NCBI GenBank assembly: GCA_016713115.1
Contig: JADJPU010000001.1
Location: forward strand, 1,364,001 to 1,428,000
From: Cellvibrionales bacterium
Lineage (GTDB): Bacteria; Pseudomonadota; Gammaproteobacteria; Pseudomonadales; UBA7239
Length of the DNA: 64,000 nt
Direction of reading: 5' to 3'
Of the stretch, positions 25,370 to 35,436 are shown piece by piece. Below the pieces are notes generated by a model. That model made no database searches. It was given only the letters and a program-made list of their open reading frames with translations, and was not told the origin of the DNA. A program made the translations under genes and the position numbers. Position 1 is the first letter of the stretch, and the number at the start of each line of letters is the position of its first letter.

Positions 25370-26248
25370 ATGAGCAAATCTGTAGTGCGAGAACGCGCGT
25401 TGTGGCGTGATTATTTGGAGTTGTGTAAGCCCAATGTTGTGGCTTTGATGATTCTAACTTCCGTGATTGGCATGTTGTTGTCAGTGCCAGGTGCTGTGCC
25501 GTGGCAGGTGCTTATTTTTGGCAATCTCGGTATTGCGCTGTGTGCGGCCGCGGCCGCGGCGGTGAATCATATTGTCGATCAGCATATTGATTTGAAAATG
25601 GCGCGCACGCTTAATCGTCCCGTGGCACAGGGGCGCATCAATAGCCGTCAGGCGATGATGTTCGCTGCGGTATTGGGTGTTGTCGGTATGTTGGTGCTGA
25701 AATTTTTTACTAACAACCTCACCATGTGGCTGACTTTCGCAGCTTTGATTGGTTATGCCTTTGTTTACACACGATTTCTGAAGCGCGCAACGCCACAAAA
25801 TATTGTTATCGGTGGTTTGGCGGGTGCTGTGCCGCCATTGTTGGGTTGGACAGCTGTCACGAACCATATTCATCACGATGCCTTGTTATTGGTGCTGGTG
25901 ATTTTTGCGTGGACACCGCCGCATTTTTGGGCTCTGGCTATTCATCGCCGCGATGAATACGCGAAAGCCGGTATTCCAATGATGCCCGTGACACACGGCA
26001 TCAAGCTCACGGCTTTGCATGTGATTTTGTATACCGTGATGTTGATCATCATTACGCTGTTGCCGTTTGCAACGGGTATGTTTGGTTGGCTGTATTTGGT
26101 GAGTGCCGTAGTGTTAGGTGCGGGATTTTTATATTGGTCTATTCAGCTGTACTGTGAAAAACCTAAGGCAGGCATGGAGACATTCAAATATTCCATTATT
26201 TATTTGATGGCGTTGTTTGTGGTCATGCTGTTGGATCATTATTTGTAA
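25370..26248 (+). CDS. cyoE: Protoheme IX farnesyltransferase (heme O synthase)
   Basis: CyoE (CtaB) adds a farnesyl group to heme B to give heme O, the substrate of CtaA. The 292-residue UbiA-family membrane protein has the polyprenyl-diphosphate motif NHIVDQHID with N66, D70 and D74, and the YTRFLKRATPQNIVIGG loop. The ATG is one base after the ctaA stop, so the two heme-modifying steps are coupled. Confidence 0.96.
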   Translation: MSKSVVRERALWRDYLELCKPNVVALMILTSVIGMLLSVPGAVPWQVLIFGNLGIALCAAAAAAVNHIVDQHIDLKMARTLNRPVAQGRINSRQAMMFAAVLGVVGMLVLKFFTNNLTMWLTFAALIGYAFVYTRFLKRATPQNIVIGGLAGAVPPLLGWTAVTNHIHHDALLLVLVIFAWTPPHFWALAIHRRDEYAKAGIPMMPVTHGIKLTALHVILYTVMLIIITLLPFATGMFGWLYLVSAVVLGAGFLYWSIQLYCEKPKAGMETFKYSIIYLMALFVVMLLDHYL

Positions 26249-26260
26249 TTAAGGTGTTGC

Positions 26261-26920
26261 ATGAGTGAGAAATTAAAAATACGCCTGACGGTTTTAGCCC
26301 TGGTGCTTTTTATGGCCAGCTTGGTGGCAGGGTTTGTGCATCGCATGATGCAACCCAATATTTTCAGTAAAGAAAAAATGGAAACTTACGGCGGCTATTT
26401 TTTTGATAAGCCGCGTATCTTTCGTGATCCTGTTTTAGTGGATCAAGAGGGAAAGGCGTTTGATCCTAAATTTTTCCAAGGCCGGTGGACACTCGTTTTT
26501 TTTGGTTTTACCTCGTGCCCAGATATTTGTCCGACCACGCTGGCTGTGCTGGATAAGTTTTATCGCGCATTACAAGAAAAACATGAGGCAGATGGGGTGC
26601 AAGTGGTGTTGCTCTCTGTTGATCCTGCCAGAGATACGCCACAAAAATTAAAGGCATACGCGGCTTATTTTAATCCCGCATTTTACGGGGTGACAGGTGA
26701 GCACTTGAGTTTGGTGCGTTTCGCGACGGATTTGAATGCAGGCTTTACCAAAGCACCGATAGATGGTGGCGGTTATTTAATGGAGCACAGCGGTAATATT
26801 GCTGTGATCAATCCGCGCGGGCACTACCATGGCTTTTTCAAGCCGCCCTTTGATGCACAGAATTTGCACATGGCTTTTAACTCGGTGCGAGCGCAGTATG
26901 AAAGAGACTTTGGCGAATAA
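26261..26920 (+). CDS. senC: SCO1/SenC copper metallochaperone
   Basis: SenC supplies copper to, or reduces, the CuA site of CoxB. The 219-residue protein has one N-terminal helix (about 10-28) and a thioredoxin fold with CPDIC (C86, C90) and the third copper ligand H176 in EHSGNIAVINP. It is the last gene of the assembly cluster and converges on the NTF2-like gene with a 6-base gap. Confidence 0.95.
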   Translation: MSEKLKIRLTVLALVLFMASLVAGFVHRMMQPNIFSKEKMETYGGYFFDKPRIFRDPVLVDQEGKAFDPKFFQGRWTLVFFGFTSCPDICPTTLAVLDKFYRALQEKHEADGVQVVLLSVDPARDTPQKLKAYAAYFNPAFYGVTGEHLSLVRFATDLNAGFTKAPIDGGGYLMEHSGNIAVINPRGHYHGFFKPPFDAQNLHMAFNSVRAQYERDFGE

Positions 26921-26926
26921 AGTGTG

Positions 26927-27352
26927 TTACATGAAGCCCAATTTTTTGAGTTGGACTTCCATTTCTGCCCAACTCCAAAATGCGCTCATGCGTGTGATTT
27001 TTCCTTCGTCGTTTACTTCGTAGACGGCAACCATCTCAACTTCTGTTTTTCCCTTTCCTAGATCGTTTACTGCTGTTTGCAAAACAGCGCAGGTGCGATC
27101 ACCGCTGGGAATGCGTTTGTGAACATGAATCGTTAATTTTGACGGGCCAATGACCATGTCCCAAAACTTGGCAATCGCCGCTTTGCCGCGATGCCCTTCT
27201 CCCGTTGTATCGAACGGTGAAATGCCAACAGGATCTTGTACTACCGCATCATCGGCATAAAGTGCCAGCCAGCCTTCACGGTCGCCCTGTGCGGCGAGTG
27301 CAACGGATTGCATATTGGCTTTGATTGCAAGGTGTTCGGTGTTTGTGTTCAT
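26927..27352 (-). CDS. NTF2-like/SnoaL-like domain protein
   Basis: The 141-residue protein is a single NTF2-like alpha-beta barrel (ketosteroid isomerase/SnoaL superfamily), with WLALYADDAVVQDPVG and a central HRGKAAIAKFWDMVI. Such domains serve as isomerases, hydrolases or binding proteins, and the substrate is not clear. The ATG at 27352 is preferred to the TTG two codons earlier. It is the last minus-strand gene after ubiD. Confidence 0.78.
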   Translation of the reverse strand: MNTNTEHLAIKANMQSVALAAQGDREGWLALYADDAVVQDPVGISPFDTTGEGHRGKAAIAKFWDMVIGPSKLTIHVHKRIPSGDRTCAVLQTAVNDLGKGKTEVEMVAVYEVNDEGKITRMSAFWSWAEMEVQLKKLGFM

Positions 27353-27392
27353 GCGCAATGCTCTAAAAATTAAATGAGAGAAATTGAAAAAA

Positions 27393-28859
27393 CTAATCCA
27401 GTTTTAGTGATGACCACAGTGCGTCGACGCGTCGTTTTACCTGATCATCCATCGCGATCGGTTTGCCCCATTCGCGCTGCGTTTCGCCTGGCCACTTGTG
27501 TGTGGCATCTAGTCCCATTTTGGAGCCGAGGCCAGAAACAGGAGATGCAAAATCTAAATAATCGATGGGCGTGTTATCGATTAGTACGGTGTCGCGTATG
27601 GGATCCATGCGCGTGGTGATCGCCCACACCACATCTTTCCAATCGCGCGCATTCACATCATTATCGGTAACAATGACAAACTTTGTGTACATGAATTGAC
27701 GCAAGAAAGACCACACGCCCATCATCACGCGCTTGGCGTGACCCGGGTATTGTTTTTTTATTGTCACTACAGCGAGGCGATACGAGCAGCCTTCTGGCGG
27801 CAAATAAAAATCGGCAATTTCTGGGAATTGTTTTTGCAGCAGCGGCACAAAAACTTCGTTTAAGGCAACACCCAAAATAGCGGGCTCATCCGGCGGTCTG
27901 CCGGTGTAAGTGCTGTGATAAATCGGTTTGTTGCGGTGCGTGATGCGCTCCACTGTAAATACGGGAAAGCGATCCACTTCGTTGTAGTAGCCGGTGTGAT
28001 CACCAAACGGCCCTTCATCGGCCATGTCGTCGGGGTGAATTACACCTTCCAAAATAATTTCAGCAGAGGCCGGTACTTGCAAATCATTGCCGATGCTTTT
28101 GACTACTTCTGTTTTTTCACCGCGCAATAAGCCGGCAAAAGCGTATTCGGATAGTGTGTCTGGCACAGGTGTCACTGCGCCTAAAATGGTCGCCGGATCA
28201 GCACCTAAGGCCACGGAAACAGGATAGGGTTTTCCTGGGTTTTCTTGTTGCCACTCGCGAAAATCGAGTGCGCCACCGCGGTGCGACAGCCAGCGCATAA
28301 TCAAACGATATTTTCCGATCAATTGCATGCGATAGATGCCGAGATCTTGACGCTCTTTATTGGGTCCGCGTGTAATCACCAGCGGCCAAGTAACTAAGGG
28401 CGCAGCATCTTCTGGCCAGCAAGTTTGTATGGGCAATTGATACAGGTTGACAGCATCGCCTTCTAAAATGTTTTCTTGGCAAGGTGCGCTGCGCAACACT
28501 TTGGGTGCCATGTTCAGCACTTGTTTGAGTGTGGGCAATTGGCCGATTAAGTCACGAAAACCTTTAGGTGGCTCGGGTTCTTTTAAGTAGGCGAGCAATT
28601 TGCCGACATCGCGCAAGTCGTCTACCGATTCGCGCCCCATGCCGAGTGCGACGCGTTTTTCAGTGCCGAATAAATTGGCGAGTACGGGGATGGTGTGGCC
28701 TTTGACTTTTTCGAACAGCAGCGCAGGGCCGCCAGCGCGCAACACGCGGTCGCAGATTTCTGTCATTTCCAGATTAGGGTCGACTTCGACAGAAATCCGC
28801 TTCAGCTCGCCGTGTTTTTCCAGGAAGGCAATGAATTCGCGCAAATCTTTGTATTTCAT
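27393..28859 (-). CDS. ubiD: 3-octaprenyl-4-hydroxybenzoate carboxy-lyase UbiD
   Basis: UbiD decarboxylates polyprenyl-4-hydroxybenzoate in ubiquinone synthesis, using prenylated FMN made by UbiX. The 488-residue length is standard. Visible segments include the N-terminal YKDLREFIAFLEKHGELKR, the prFMN/metal-binding region around RMQLIGKYRLIMRW, and EGPFGDHTGYY with the catalytic Glu. It lies 27 bases downstream of rho on the same strand. Confidence 0.97.
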   Translation of the reverse strand: MKYKDLREFIAFLEKHGELKRISVEVDPNLEMTEICDRVLRAGGPALLFEKVKGHTIPVLANLFGTEKRVALGMGRESVDDLRDVGKLLAYLKEPEPPKGFRDLIGQLPTLKQVLNMAPKVLRSAPCQENILEGDAVNLYQLPIQTCWPEDAAPLVTWPLVITRGPNKERQDLGIYRMQLIGKYRLIMRWLSHRGGALDFREWQQENPGKPYPVSVALGADPATILGAVTPVPDTLSEYAFAGLLRGEKTEVVKSIGNDLQVPASAEIILEGVIHPDDMADEGPFGDHTGYYNEVDRFPVFTVERITHRNKPIYHSTYTGRPPDEPAILGVALNEVFVPLLQKQFPEIADFYLPPEGCSYRLAVVTIKKQYPGHAKRVMMGVWSFLRQFMYTKFVIVTDNDVNARDWKDVVWAITTRMDPIRDTVLIDNTPIDYLDFASPVSGLGSKMGLDATHKWPGETQREWGKPIAMDDQVKRRVDALWSSLKLD

Positions 28860-28886
28860 CGCGTACGGTTTCCTTCCTAAAAAACA

Positions 28887-30146
28887 TTATTTCCGTTTCA
28901 TTGAAGCAAAGAATTCTTCGTTGGTTTTGCAATCTTTCAATCGGTCGACCAAGAACTCTGTCGCTGGCGTGTCTTCCATGTCGTGCAGCAGTTTGCGCAG
29001 AATCCATGCTTTCTGCATTTCATCTTCCGCCATCAGCAATTCTTCGCGACGGGTGCCGGAGCGGCGGATATTGATCGCAGGGTAGACGCGTTTTTCCGCG
29101 ATCTTGCGATCCAAATGCAATTCCATGTTGCCGGTGCCTTTGAATTCTTCGTAGATCACCTCGTCCATTTTTGAGCCGGTGTCGATCAAAGAGGTGGCGA
29201 TGATGGTAAGGCTGCCGCCGTGCTCGATATTACGCGCTGCACCAAAGAAACGCTTAGGGCGCTCCAAGGCATTGGCATCGACACCGCCGGTCAACAATTT
29301 GCCCGATGAGGGCACCACGGTGTTGTAAGCGCGAGCGAGACGGGTAATGGAGTCCAGCAGGATGATGACATCTTGTTTGTGCTCCACCAGGCGCTTGGCG
29401 CGTTCGATCACCATCTCGGCCACTTGCACATGGCGCGTGGGCGGCTCGTCAAAGGTGGAGGCAATTACTTCACCGCGCACCGAGCGTTGCATTTCGGTTA
29501 CTTCCTCGGGGCGCTCGTCGATTAGCAGCACGATCAGGTGGCATTCAGGGTTATTGCGCGAGATGGCCTGTGCAATGTTCTGCATCATGATGGTTTTGCC
29601 CGCCTTGGGCGGCGCGACGATCAAGCCGCGTTGGCCTTTGCCGATGGGGGAGATCAAGTCGATGATGCGGCCAGTCAAATCTTCCCGTGAGCCGTTGCCG
29701 GACTCCAGCTTCAAGCGTTGGTTGGGGAACAGTGGCGTCAGGTTTTCAAACAGTGCTTTATTCTTGGTGCCTTCAGGTCGATCGCCGTTGATGGTGTCGA
29801 CTTTCAGCAAGGCGAAATAGCGCTCGCCTTCTTTGGGTGGGCGAATTTTGCCGATAACTTCATCGCCAGTGCGCAGGTTAAATCGACGAATTTGGCTAGG
29901 AGACACATAGATGTCATCGGGGCCTGCCAAATAAGAGGAGCTGGCGGAGCGCAGAAAACCGAAGCCGTCTTGCAGAATTTCCAACACACCTTCGCCGCTA
30001 ATTTCTTCACCGCTTTTAGCGTGGCGCTTGAGGATGGTGAAAATCACATCTTGTTTGCGATTGCGCGCCATGTTTTCCAAGCCGATGCTTTCGGCAATTT
30101 GCAGTAATTCTTCAATGGGTTTGGCTTTCAGATCCGTCAGGTTCAT
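28887..30146 (-). CDS. rho: Transcription termination factor Rho
   Basis: Rho is a hexameric RNA helicase that ends transcription at rut sites. The 419-residue protein has the N-terminal Rho domain (LTDLKAKPIEELLQIA), the cold-shock-like RNA-binding domain (GVLEILQDGFGFLR), the Walker A motif APPKAGKT and the arginine-finger region near RRSGTRREELL. No clear ribosome site is seen. The upstream 30147-30382 region may hold a leader for autoregulation; a TATAAG box is seen there on the minus strand, nothing stronger. Confidence 0.98.
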   Translation of the reverse strand: MNLTDLKAKPIEELLQIAESIGLENMARNRKQDVIFTILKRHAKSGEEISGEGVLEILQDGFGFLRSASSSYLAGPDDIYVSPSQIRRFNLRTGDEVIGKIRPPKEGERYFALLKVDTINGDRPEGTKNKALFENLTPLFPNQRLKLESGNGSREDLTGRIIDLISPIGKGQRGLIVAPPKAGKTIMMQNIAQAISRNNPECHLIVLLIDERPEEVTEMQRSVRGEVIASTFDEPPTRHVQVAEMVIERAKRLVEHKQDVIILLDSITRLARAYNTVVPSSGKLLTGGVDANALERPKRFFGAARNIEHGGSLTIIATSLIDTGSKMDEVIYEEFKGTGNMELHLDRKIAEKRVYPAINIRRSGTRREELLMAEDEMQKAWILRKLLHDMEDTPATEFLVDRLKDCKTNEEFFASMKRK

Positions 30147-30343
30147 AGGTTTTGTGCGAGCTTCACGATGGATGGAGGAGAGGGGTAGGATTTACAGGCG
30201 GCAGACAGAGGTGCTACCGAGAGTATTTGAAGGATTAGGTAAGATTTTTGTGCAGCGCTGTCGGTTTGTTAGGGGCGACTTATAGGGGCTGCTATGGATG
30301 GGCTAACTATATGACTCTTGGCTTGACCTTGTCCAGAGGGCAA

Positions 30344-30371
30344 AGAGAGGAAACTTCACTGTCTCCTCTCT
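30344..30371 (-). terminator. Possible hairpin terminator after trxA
   Basis: An 8-bp stem AGAGAGGA / TCCTCTCT with a 12-base loop lies 11 bases after the trxA stop. The following T run is poor (TTGCCC), so it may be a weak or Rho-assisted terminator. Confidence 0.4.
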
Positions 30372-30382
30372 TGTGTCCGTCT

Positions 30383-30709
30383 TTATAGATTGCTGTTGAT
30401 GAACTCAATCAGCTGTACTTTGGACAGTGCGCCAACTTTGGTGCCTTCTAAGTTGCCGTTCTTAAAAATCATCAGCGTGGGGATGCCGCGAATGCTGAAT
30501 TTGGCTGGTGTTTCTTTATTGGCATCGACATCCATCTTGCAAATCTTTACTTTGCCGGCGAATTCTTTCGCCAGTTCGTCCAGGATGGGGGCAATCATTT
30601 TGCAGGGGCCGCACCACGCTGCCCAGAAATCTACCAATACGGGCGTACCAGATTTCAAAACATCAGCATCAAAGCTGGCATCGGTAACATGGATAATGGC
30701 ATCGCTCAT
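30383..30709 (-). CDS. trxA: Thioredoxin
   Basis: TrxA reduces protein disulfides in the cytoplasm with electrons from thioredoxin reductase. The 108-residue protein has the active site WCGPC and the cis-proline region RGIPTL. The ATG at 30709 has GGAG 6 bases upstream; the frame is open a little further (to 30742). The order trxA-rho is common in gammaproteobacteria. Confidence 0.97.
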   Translation of the reverse strand: MSDAIIHVTDASFDADVLKSGTPVLVDFWAAWCGPCKMIAPILDELAKEFAGKVKICKMDVDANKETPAKFSIRGIPTLMIFKNGNLEGTKVGALSKVQLIEFINSNL

Positions 30710-30792
30710 GGTGTTCTCCAGTGCGGTTAGTAGGGCCGGCAATCATAGCGCAAGCCCAACAGTGCTCCAAGACTAGCGGCGTTCTGCATGAG

Positions 30793-32504
30793 CTATTGTG
30801 CGTGCAGGCGTTGACGCGTGGCACTGATGGCCTCGCTCTCTGGCGCAAGTTTTAATCCCTGCTCCCAGATTTTTTTGGCTTCGGCTTGTTGTCCGGTGAG
30901 CCATAGCACTTCACCGAGGTGGGCGGCAACTTCATCGTCGGGTTGTAGGGTGTAGGATCTTTTCAGCCGCAGCACGGCTTCTTCATTATTTCCGCTACGG
31001 AATAACAGCCAGCCGATGCTGTCGAGAATGGCGGGATCGTCAGGGCGCAAGGCCAGCGCGTGTTCCAGTAATTTTTTGGCTTCGTCCAATTGGCGATTGT
31101 CGTCTGCGAGTAGATATCCCAGCGCGTTGAGTGCGTCGACATTGTCCGGCTCACGGGCGAGCACCACGCGCAAATCGGCTTCTGCTGTTTTGATGTCGCC
31201 GGATTTTTGATACACCAGCGAACGCGCCATGTTTAGACTGGTCTGTTGGGGGTATTTGCTGATAGCTTCATTGAGCGCAGCAAGGCTGCGTGGCAAATCA
31301 GCGTTTCTAAATAAAGTGTCTGCTTCGATTAAGTACAAAGCATACGCTTGCTCCGGATGCGCTTGGCGTTGTTCAGCCAGCCATTGCTGTCCTTCTAGTC
31401 GGTGGTTTTGTTGGATCATCATGCTAAAAGCTTTAGTGACGGCAGGCAGATACTCGCTGCCACTTTCTACGCGCCGATAGTGTTCTAGCGCTTTGTTGGG
31501 CTTCTGGTCAATTTGAGCGATTTCACCGAGATAGAAATGCGCGGTGTCGGTATTTTTTTTCAGGAATAACAGTTGTTCAAAAAACTCCCGTGCTAGTGCG
31601 TAATCTTTTAACTGGAAATTGACCATGGCACGCGACAATAGCAAGCTGGATTCCAACGAGTTGCGTTGTGCTAGGTAATCAAATTGTTCGCGCGCTTTTT
31701 TGAGGTCTTTTCGCTCAGCATGCGCGCGTATTCCATGCGTAACTTGTCGTTATCTGGTTGATCGTTGACGACATCGCTCATGCGTTTGATGGCTGTGTCC
31801 GGCCGCCCGTTTTTGTAAAGTACATCGACCTCCAATAAGCGTGCGGCCAGATTGTTTTTGTCAGCAGCCAACACTTTTTCAATCAGTGACAAACTTTCTT
31901 CGTAGTGTGTGCCGGCAGATAACAATGCGGCGTTGCCGAGCAAAAGATCCGTGTTTTCAGGGTGATCTTCTAACAGCTCGCCATATTCATGCGTGAGTTG
32001 CGACAGGTGTTTGTCGTCGGTTGCCAGAGGGTTGGTTGCAATGGCGAGGAACAGCGAACTGGCGCGCAGCGATAGAAGGCGCTTGGATTGTTGCAACGCA
32101 GATTGCAGGCTGCTGCTATCAAGAAAATATTGTCCTGCAATATAAATAGGCTCTGGATTTTCTGGCTCAATGCTTGACCATAGCTGCGCAAGATCCAAAG
32201 CTGCTTGATCGGCCTGCAAATAGCCGGCGAGCATGGTGGCGCGTCGAGCAACACCCGCATCGCGTGTTTTGTAGGCTTGTTGATAGTAATTGGCGAGTGC
32301 GACATCCAATTGCCCACGATTAATCGCCACTTCAGCCACCAGCAGTGAATAGAGAGAACCGTCAGGAAAGGGGCGGGTGTCGTCGGTAGTTGCTGATGGT
32401 GTTTTGCTGCTGTCTGGTGCGCTAGGTGATTGGTAGCCACAGCTGCCGAGCGTCAAAATGAGGCTGACTGCTAGCCCGCGCACAAAAGCCTGTTGTGTGA
32501 CCAT
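30793..32504 (-). CDS. TPR-repeat lipoprotein, interrupted by a one-base frameshift
   Basis: Two adjacent frames read as one protein. The first (32504 down to 31671) has a signal peptide with lipobox LGSC (Cys22) and TPR-like helices; the second (from 31656 down) continues the TPR repeats to the C terminus. The frame breaks in the T4 run at 31708-31711. Restoring one base joins MLSEK to DLKKAREQFDYLAQR and gives an unbroken 570-residue protein, the size of the TPR protein that faces hemA in Pseudomonas as I recall. Its role is probably scaffolding at the outer membrane. Confidence 0.85.
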
Positions 32505-32580
32505 GTATGAGACACCTTGTTCGAAATTGCGGCGGTCATGATATAGAGAGACTGCGGATTACCCAACACGAGGTGGACGC

Positions 32581-32586
32581 TATAAT
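32581..32586 (+). promoter_or_regulatory. -10 box of the hemA promoter
   Basis: Perfect TATAAT 26 bases before the hemA start. The -35 is weak (TTACCC, 16-base spacer). Confidence 0.45.
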
Positions 32587-32611
32587 GCCGCCGATTCTTG
32601 CGGGTTACTGC

Positions 32612-33820
32612 ATGTCTGTCTTGGTTGTTGGCATTAATCACAATTCTGCTTCGGTGGCGTTGCGCGAGCGCGTCAGCATTGCGCCTGCGCAGATGACCGA
32701 GGCGCTGGGCTCGCTCTCGGCGGCAATGGGAGGGGCGGATGCGGTCATTCTGTCCACTTGCAATCGCACGGAACTGTATTTAGCTGCCGAGGCAGGCCTG
32801 CACGCGCATGCCGTGTTGGATTGGTTGGCAGGATTTCACCAATTATCTGCTGATGAATTGCGGCACTGTTATTACAGTCACGATAGCGAAATAGCGGTAC
32901 GGCACTTGATGTTGGTGTCCTGCGGTTTGGACTCCTTGGTGTTGGGCGAGCCACAGATTTTTGGTCAGATGAAATCGGCGGTTGCACAAGCCGTAGAAGC
33001 GGGCACTTTGAATGGTTCGCTGCATCAAACTTTCCAACAAGTATTTGCCGTTTCCAAGCGCGTGCGTTCTGAGACGGCAATTGGACACAATCCAGTATCG
33101 GTAGCGTATGCAGCGGTGCGTTTGGCGCAGCAAATATTTTCTGATTTGCGCAACAACACCGCTTTGTTAATTGGCGCAGGAAAAACCATTGAGTTGGTGG
33201 CGCGCCATTTGCGCGAGCAGGGTATAGATCGCATTGTTATTGCCAATCGCACACTGGAACGCGCGCAAGAGTTAGCGGAATCCATTCAAGCAGAAGCGAT
33301 TTTATTGGGTGATATTCCTCTGCGTTTACATGAGGCAGATATCGTCATTTCATCCACCGCCAGCCAGTTGCCCGTATTGGGTAAGGGTGCGGTTGAGCAA
33401 GCCTTAAAACAACGGCGACACCGGCCAATGTTGATGGTGGATATCGCCGTGCCGCGTGATATCGAGGCGCAAGTGGCTGAATTGGATGATGTGTATTTGT
33501 ATACCGTCGATGATTTGCGCGATGTGATTGATGAAAATTTACGCGCGCGTGAGCAAGCGGCAGAAGATGCGCGCATCATTGTTGAAGAAGGCGTTGCTGC
33601 GTATCGACAAGGAAAGTTTGAGCAGGAAGCGGCGTCAAGTATCGTGGAATATCGCCGCAAGGCAGAAACATGGCGTGATGCTGAAGTGGAGCGCGCGCTC
33701 AAAGCGGTGGCGCAAGGGCAATCATTGGATGATGCGGTAAAAGCCTTGGCGCGCAACTTAACCAATAAGTTATTGCATCACCCTACGGAGATGCTGAAGC
33801 GTCTGCCGGAAAAGCGCTAG
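32612..33820 (+). CDS. hemA: Glutamyl-tRNA reductase
   Basis: HemA reduces Glu-tRNA(Glu) to glutamate-1-semialdehyde, the first committed step of tetrapyrrole synthesis by the C5 route. The 402-residue protein has the catalytic Cys50 in LSTCNRTE, the NADPH-binding GAGKTIELVARHL and a C-terminal dimerisation helix. The ATG at 32612 (MSVLVVGINH) fits the family; the frame is open upstream to 32507. The 3' end overlaps the convergent GT-C gene by 38 bases. Confidence 0.97.
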   Translation: MSVLVVGINHNSASVALRERVSIAPAQMTEALGSLSAAMGGADAVILSTCNRTELYLAAEAGLHAHAVLDWLAGFHQLSADELRHCYYSHDSEIAVRHLMLVSCGLDSLVLGEPQIFGQMKSAVAQAVEAGTLNGSLHQTFQQVFAVSKRVRSETAIGHNPVSVAYAAVRLAQQIFSDLRNNTALLIGAGKTIELVARHLREQGIDRIVIANRTLERAQELAESIQAEAILLGDIPLRLHEADIVISSTASQLPVLGKGAVEQALKQRRHRPMLMVDIAVPRDIEAQVAELDDVYLYTVDDLRDVIDENLRAREQAAEDARIIVEEGVAAYRQGKFEQEAASSIVEYRRKAETWRDAEVERALKAVAQGQSLDDAVKALARNLTNKLLHHPTEMLKRLPEKR

Positions 33821-35369
33821 GCTTTTTGTGGCGGTAAATGGTGTATTCGCCATCGACTTCTTCCGCCACCTCGTAGTTTGTTTCAAGAAAAATAAAGAGT
33901 TCGCGAAATTCTTTCAGTCGATTGCCGCCGGCTGGGTGAAAGAAATTGTGAATATAAACAAAAAATGCAGGTGGATTTCTCGTCATGGTATCCAGAAACT
34001 CACGACGAAAAGCCTGCGTTACGGGTGAGTTAGGCTGTAGGTAGAGTGGAATGTCTTCGACAAAGCGTGTGGCGCTGGTAGCGCGCGCTAACAGCAGTGC
34101 GCCTTGACCGTCACCGGAGCCGTCTAAGCTCTGTACCCTATCGTTTGGTTTTAAATTGGCGCTTAAATAGCGCGCAATTTTCTGTGAGCGAATATCGCGA
34201 TTTTCTACTGTGTAATGTTTGGCATATAAATTTGTGATGTCATATTTCCCAATTGTATAAGTGATGGCAAGAAATAGCAGAGCAGGAAGGGTGGCGATAA
34301 ATTTTTCTACAGGGTGTGCATGGGTGGTGGTTGGAGTAAGCAGCAGGGAGAAACATAGAATTGCAAAGAAATAGGGTGGAAGCAGGTGCGCCACCCAAAA
34401 TTTCCCCGCAATAATTTCATGCCAACTGATGGCAAAAGTTATGGCAGCGATGTAACAAAGGCGCGTCAATATTTCTGGGTTGCTACGATGTTGTCGCCAT
34501 GCCCACAGCAAGCCTGGGAGCGAGAGCAAGCTCATTTTTAACAAATGTTCTCCTTGCATGCGTGCCAGCTCAATCAGCTGTTGTTGTGAGTTGTCGTAGT
34601 GATATAAATCGGGGCGTGTAGAGACATAAAGTGGCGTATAAGTTTTGTACAGCGCAATTAGCTCTTTGAAGTCAGCGTGTTGTATGCCCCACAGCAGCGG
34701 TGCAGCAAAGACGGCAAGAAATGCGAGTGCAATTGGGGGAAGTGTTGTTTTGATGCGCTGAAAATAGTTCCCCTGCATTTTTGATAGCAAAACCCCAAAC
34801 AAGGCAGGTGCTACAACAGCGAAGTTGGGCTTGAGTGCACAAGCAGCGCCGCACAGTGCGCCTATCCATACAGCATCACGCACAGGATTTGTTTTGATGT
34901 TGCATGTCAGTGCCAAGGCGGCGACAAGCGGGAGTGTGGCGATATAGTCGCGCTGGAAAGCAGCGGTTGTGCCGCCGGCGAAATAAACGAGTGCAAACAG
35001 CGCCGGCGCAAACACCGCGCTGGTTTTTGAAATGGGCGCGAGGATTTTCCAGCTGCAGAAAGTAATTGTGGCAAGAATGCATGCATCAAGCAGGCGAACA
35101 GGTAGGGCGCTATAGCCAAACAGCTTTCCAATCATTGCGTGAAAGAAGAATGGCCCTGGCAAATTGTTTTCAAAAATATCGCGATACAGCAGGAAATGTT
35201 TTTCGTTAATCAGATAGGCGCTGTAGTGCAGCATCGCCAAATCCATTTCTATGGGTTGGTAGCGAGCGAGCCACAGACAGGTCAGCGCAGCGCTGGCGGC
35301 AAGCGCTGCGCAAATCCATGCGGCGATATAGGTGATTTTGGACACGATGAGTTCCGTCGAGGTGTGCAA
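33783..35369 (-). CDS. GT-C type membrane glycosyltransferase-like protein
   Basis: The 528-residue protein has about 10-12 membrane helices and a soluble C-terminal part (about 400-528). The first outer loop holds acidic residues (EMDLAMLHYSAYLINEKH, then YRDIFENNLPGP), the pattern of GT-C enzymes such as ArnT/PMT that use polyprenyl-phosphate sugars. The acceptor is unknown. It sits on the minus strand between hemA and prfA, which are otherwise neighbours in related genomes, so it looks inserted. Codon use and base content seem similar to the neighbours. Confidence 0.65.
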   Translation of the reverse strand: MHTSTELIVSKITYIAAWICAALAASAALTCLWLARYQPIEMDLAMLHYSAYLINEKHFLLYRDIFENNLPGPFFFHAMIGKLFGYSALPVRLLDACILATITFCSWKILAPISKTSAVFAPALFALVYFAGGTTAAFQRDYIATLPLVAALALTCNIKTNPVRDAVWIGALCGAACALKPNFAVVAPALFGVLLSKMQGNYFQRIKTTLPPIALAFLAVFAAPLLWGIQHADFKELIALYKTYTPLYVSTRPDLYHYDNSQQQLIELARMQGEHLLKMSLLSLPGLLWAWRQHRSNPEILTRLCYIAAITFAISWHEIIAGKFWVAHLLPPYFFAILCFSLLLTPTTTHAHPVEKFIATLPALLFLAITYTIGKYDITNLYAKHYTVENRDIRSQKIARYLSANLKPNDRVQSLDGSGDGQGALLLARATSATRFVEDIPLYLQPNSPVTQAFRREFLDTMTRNPPAFFVYIHNFFHPAGGNRLKEFRELFIFLETNYEVAEEVDGEYTIYRHKKPSAFPADASASP

Positions 35370-35436
35370 TCGGCGCCATCATACCTGTCAGACGACAAAC
35401 AACGATACAATGCAAAACTATTAATGAGCGTGCCTG

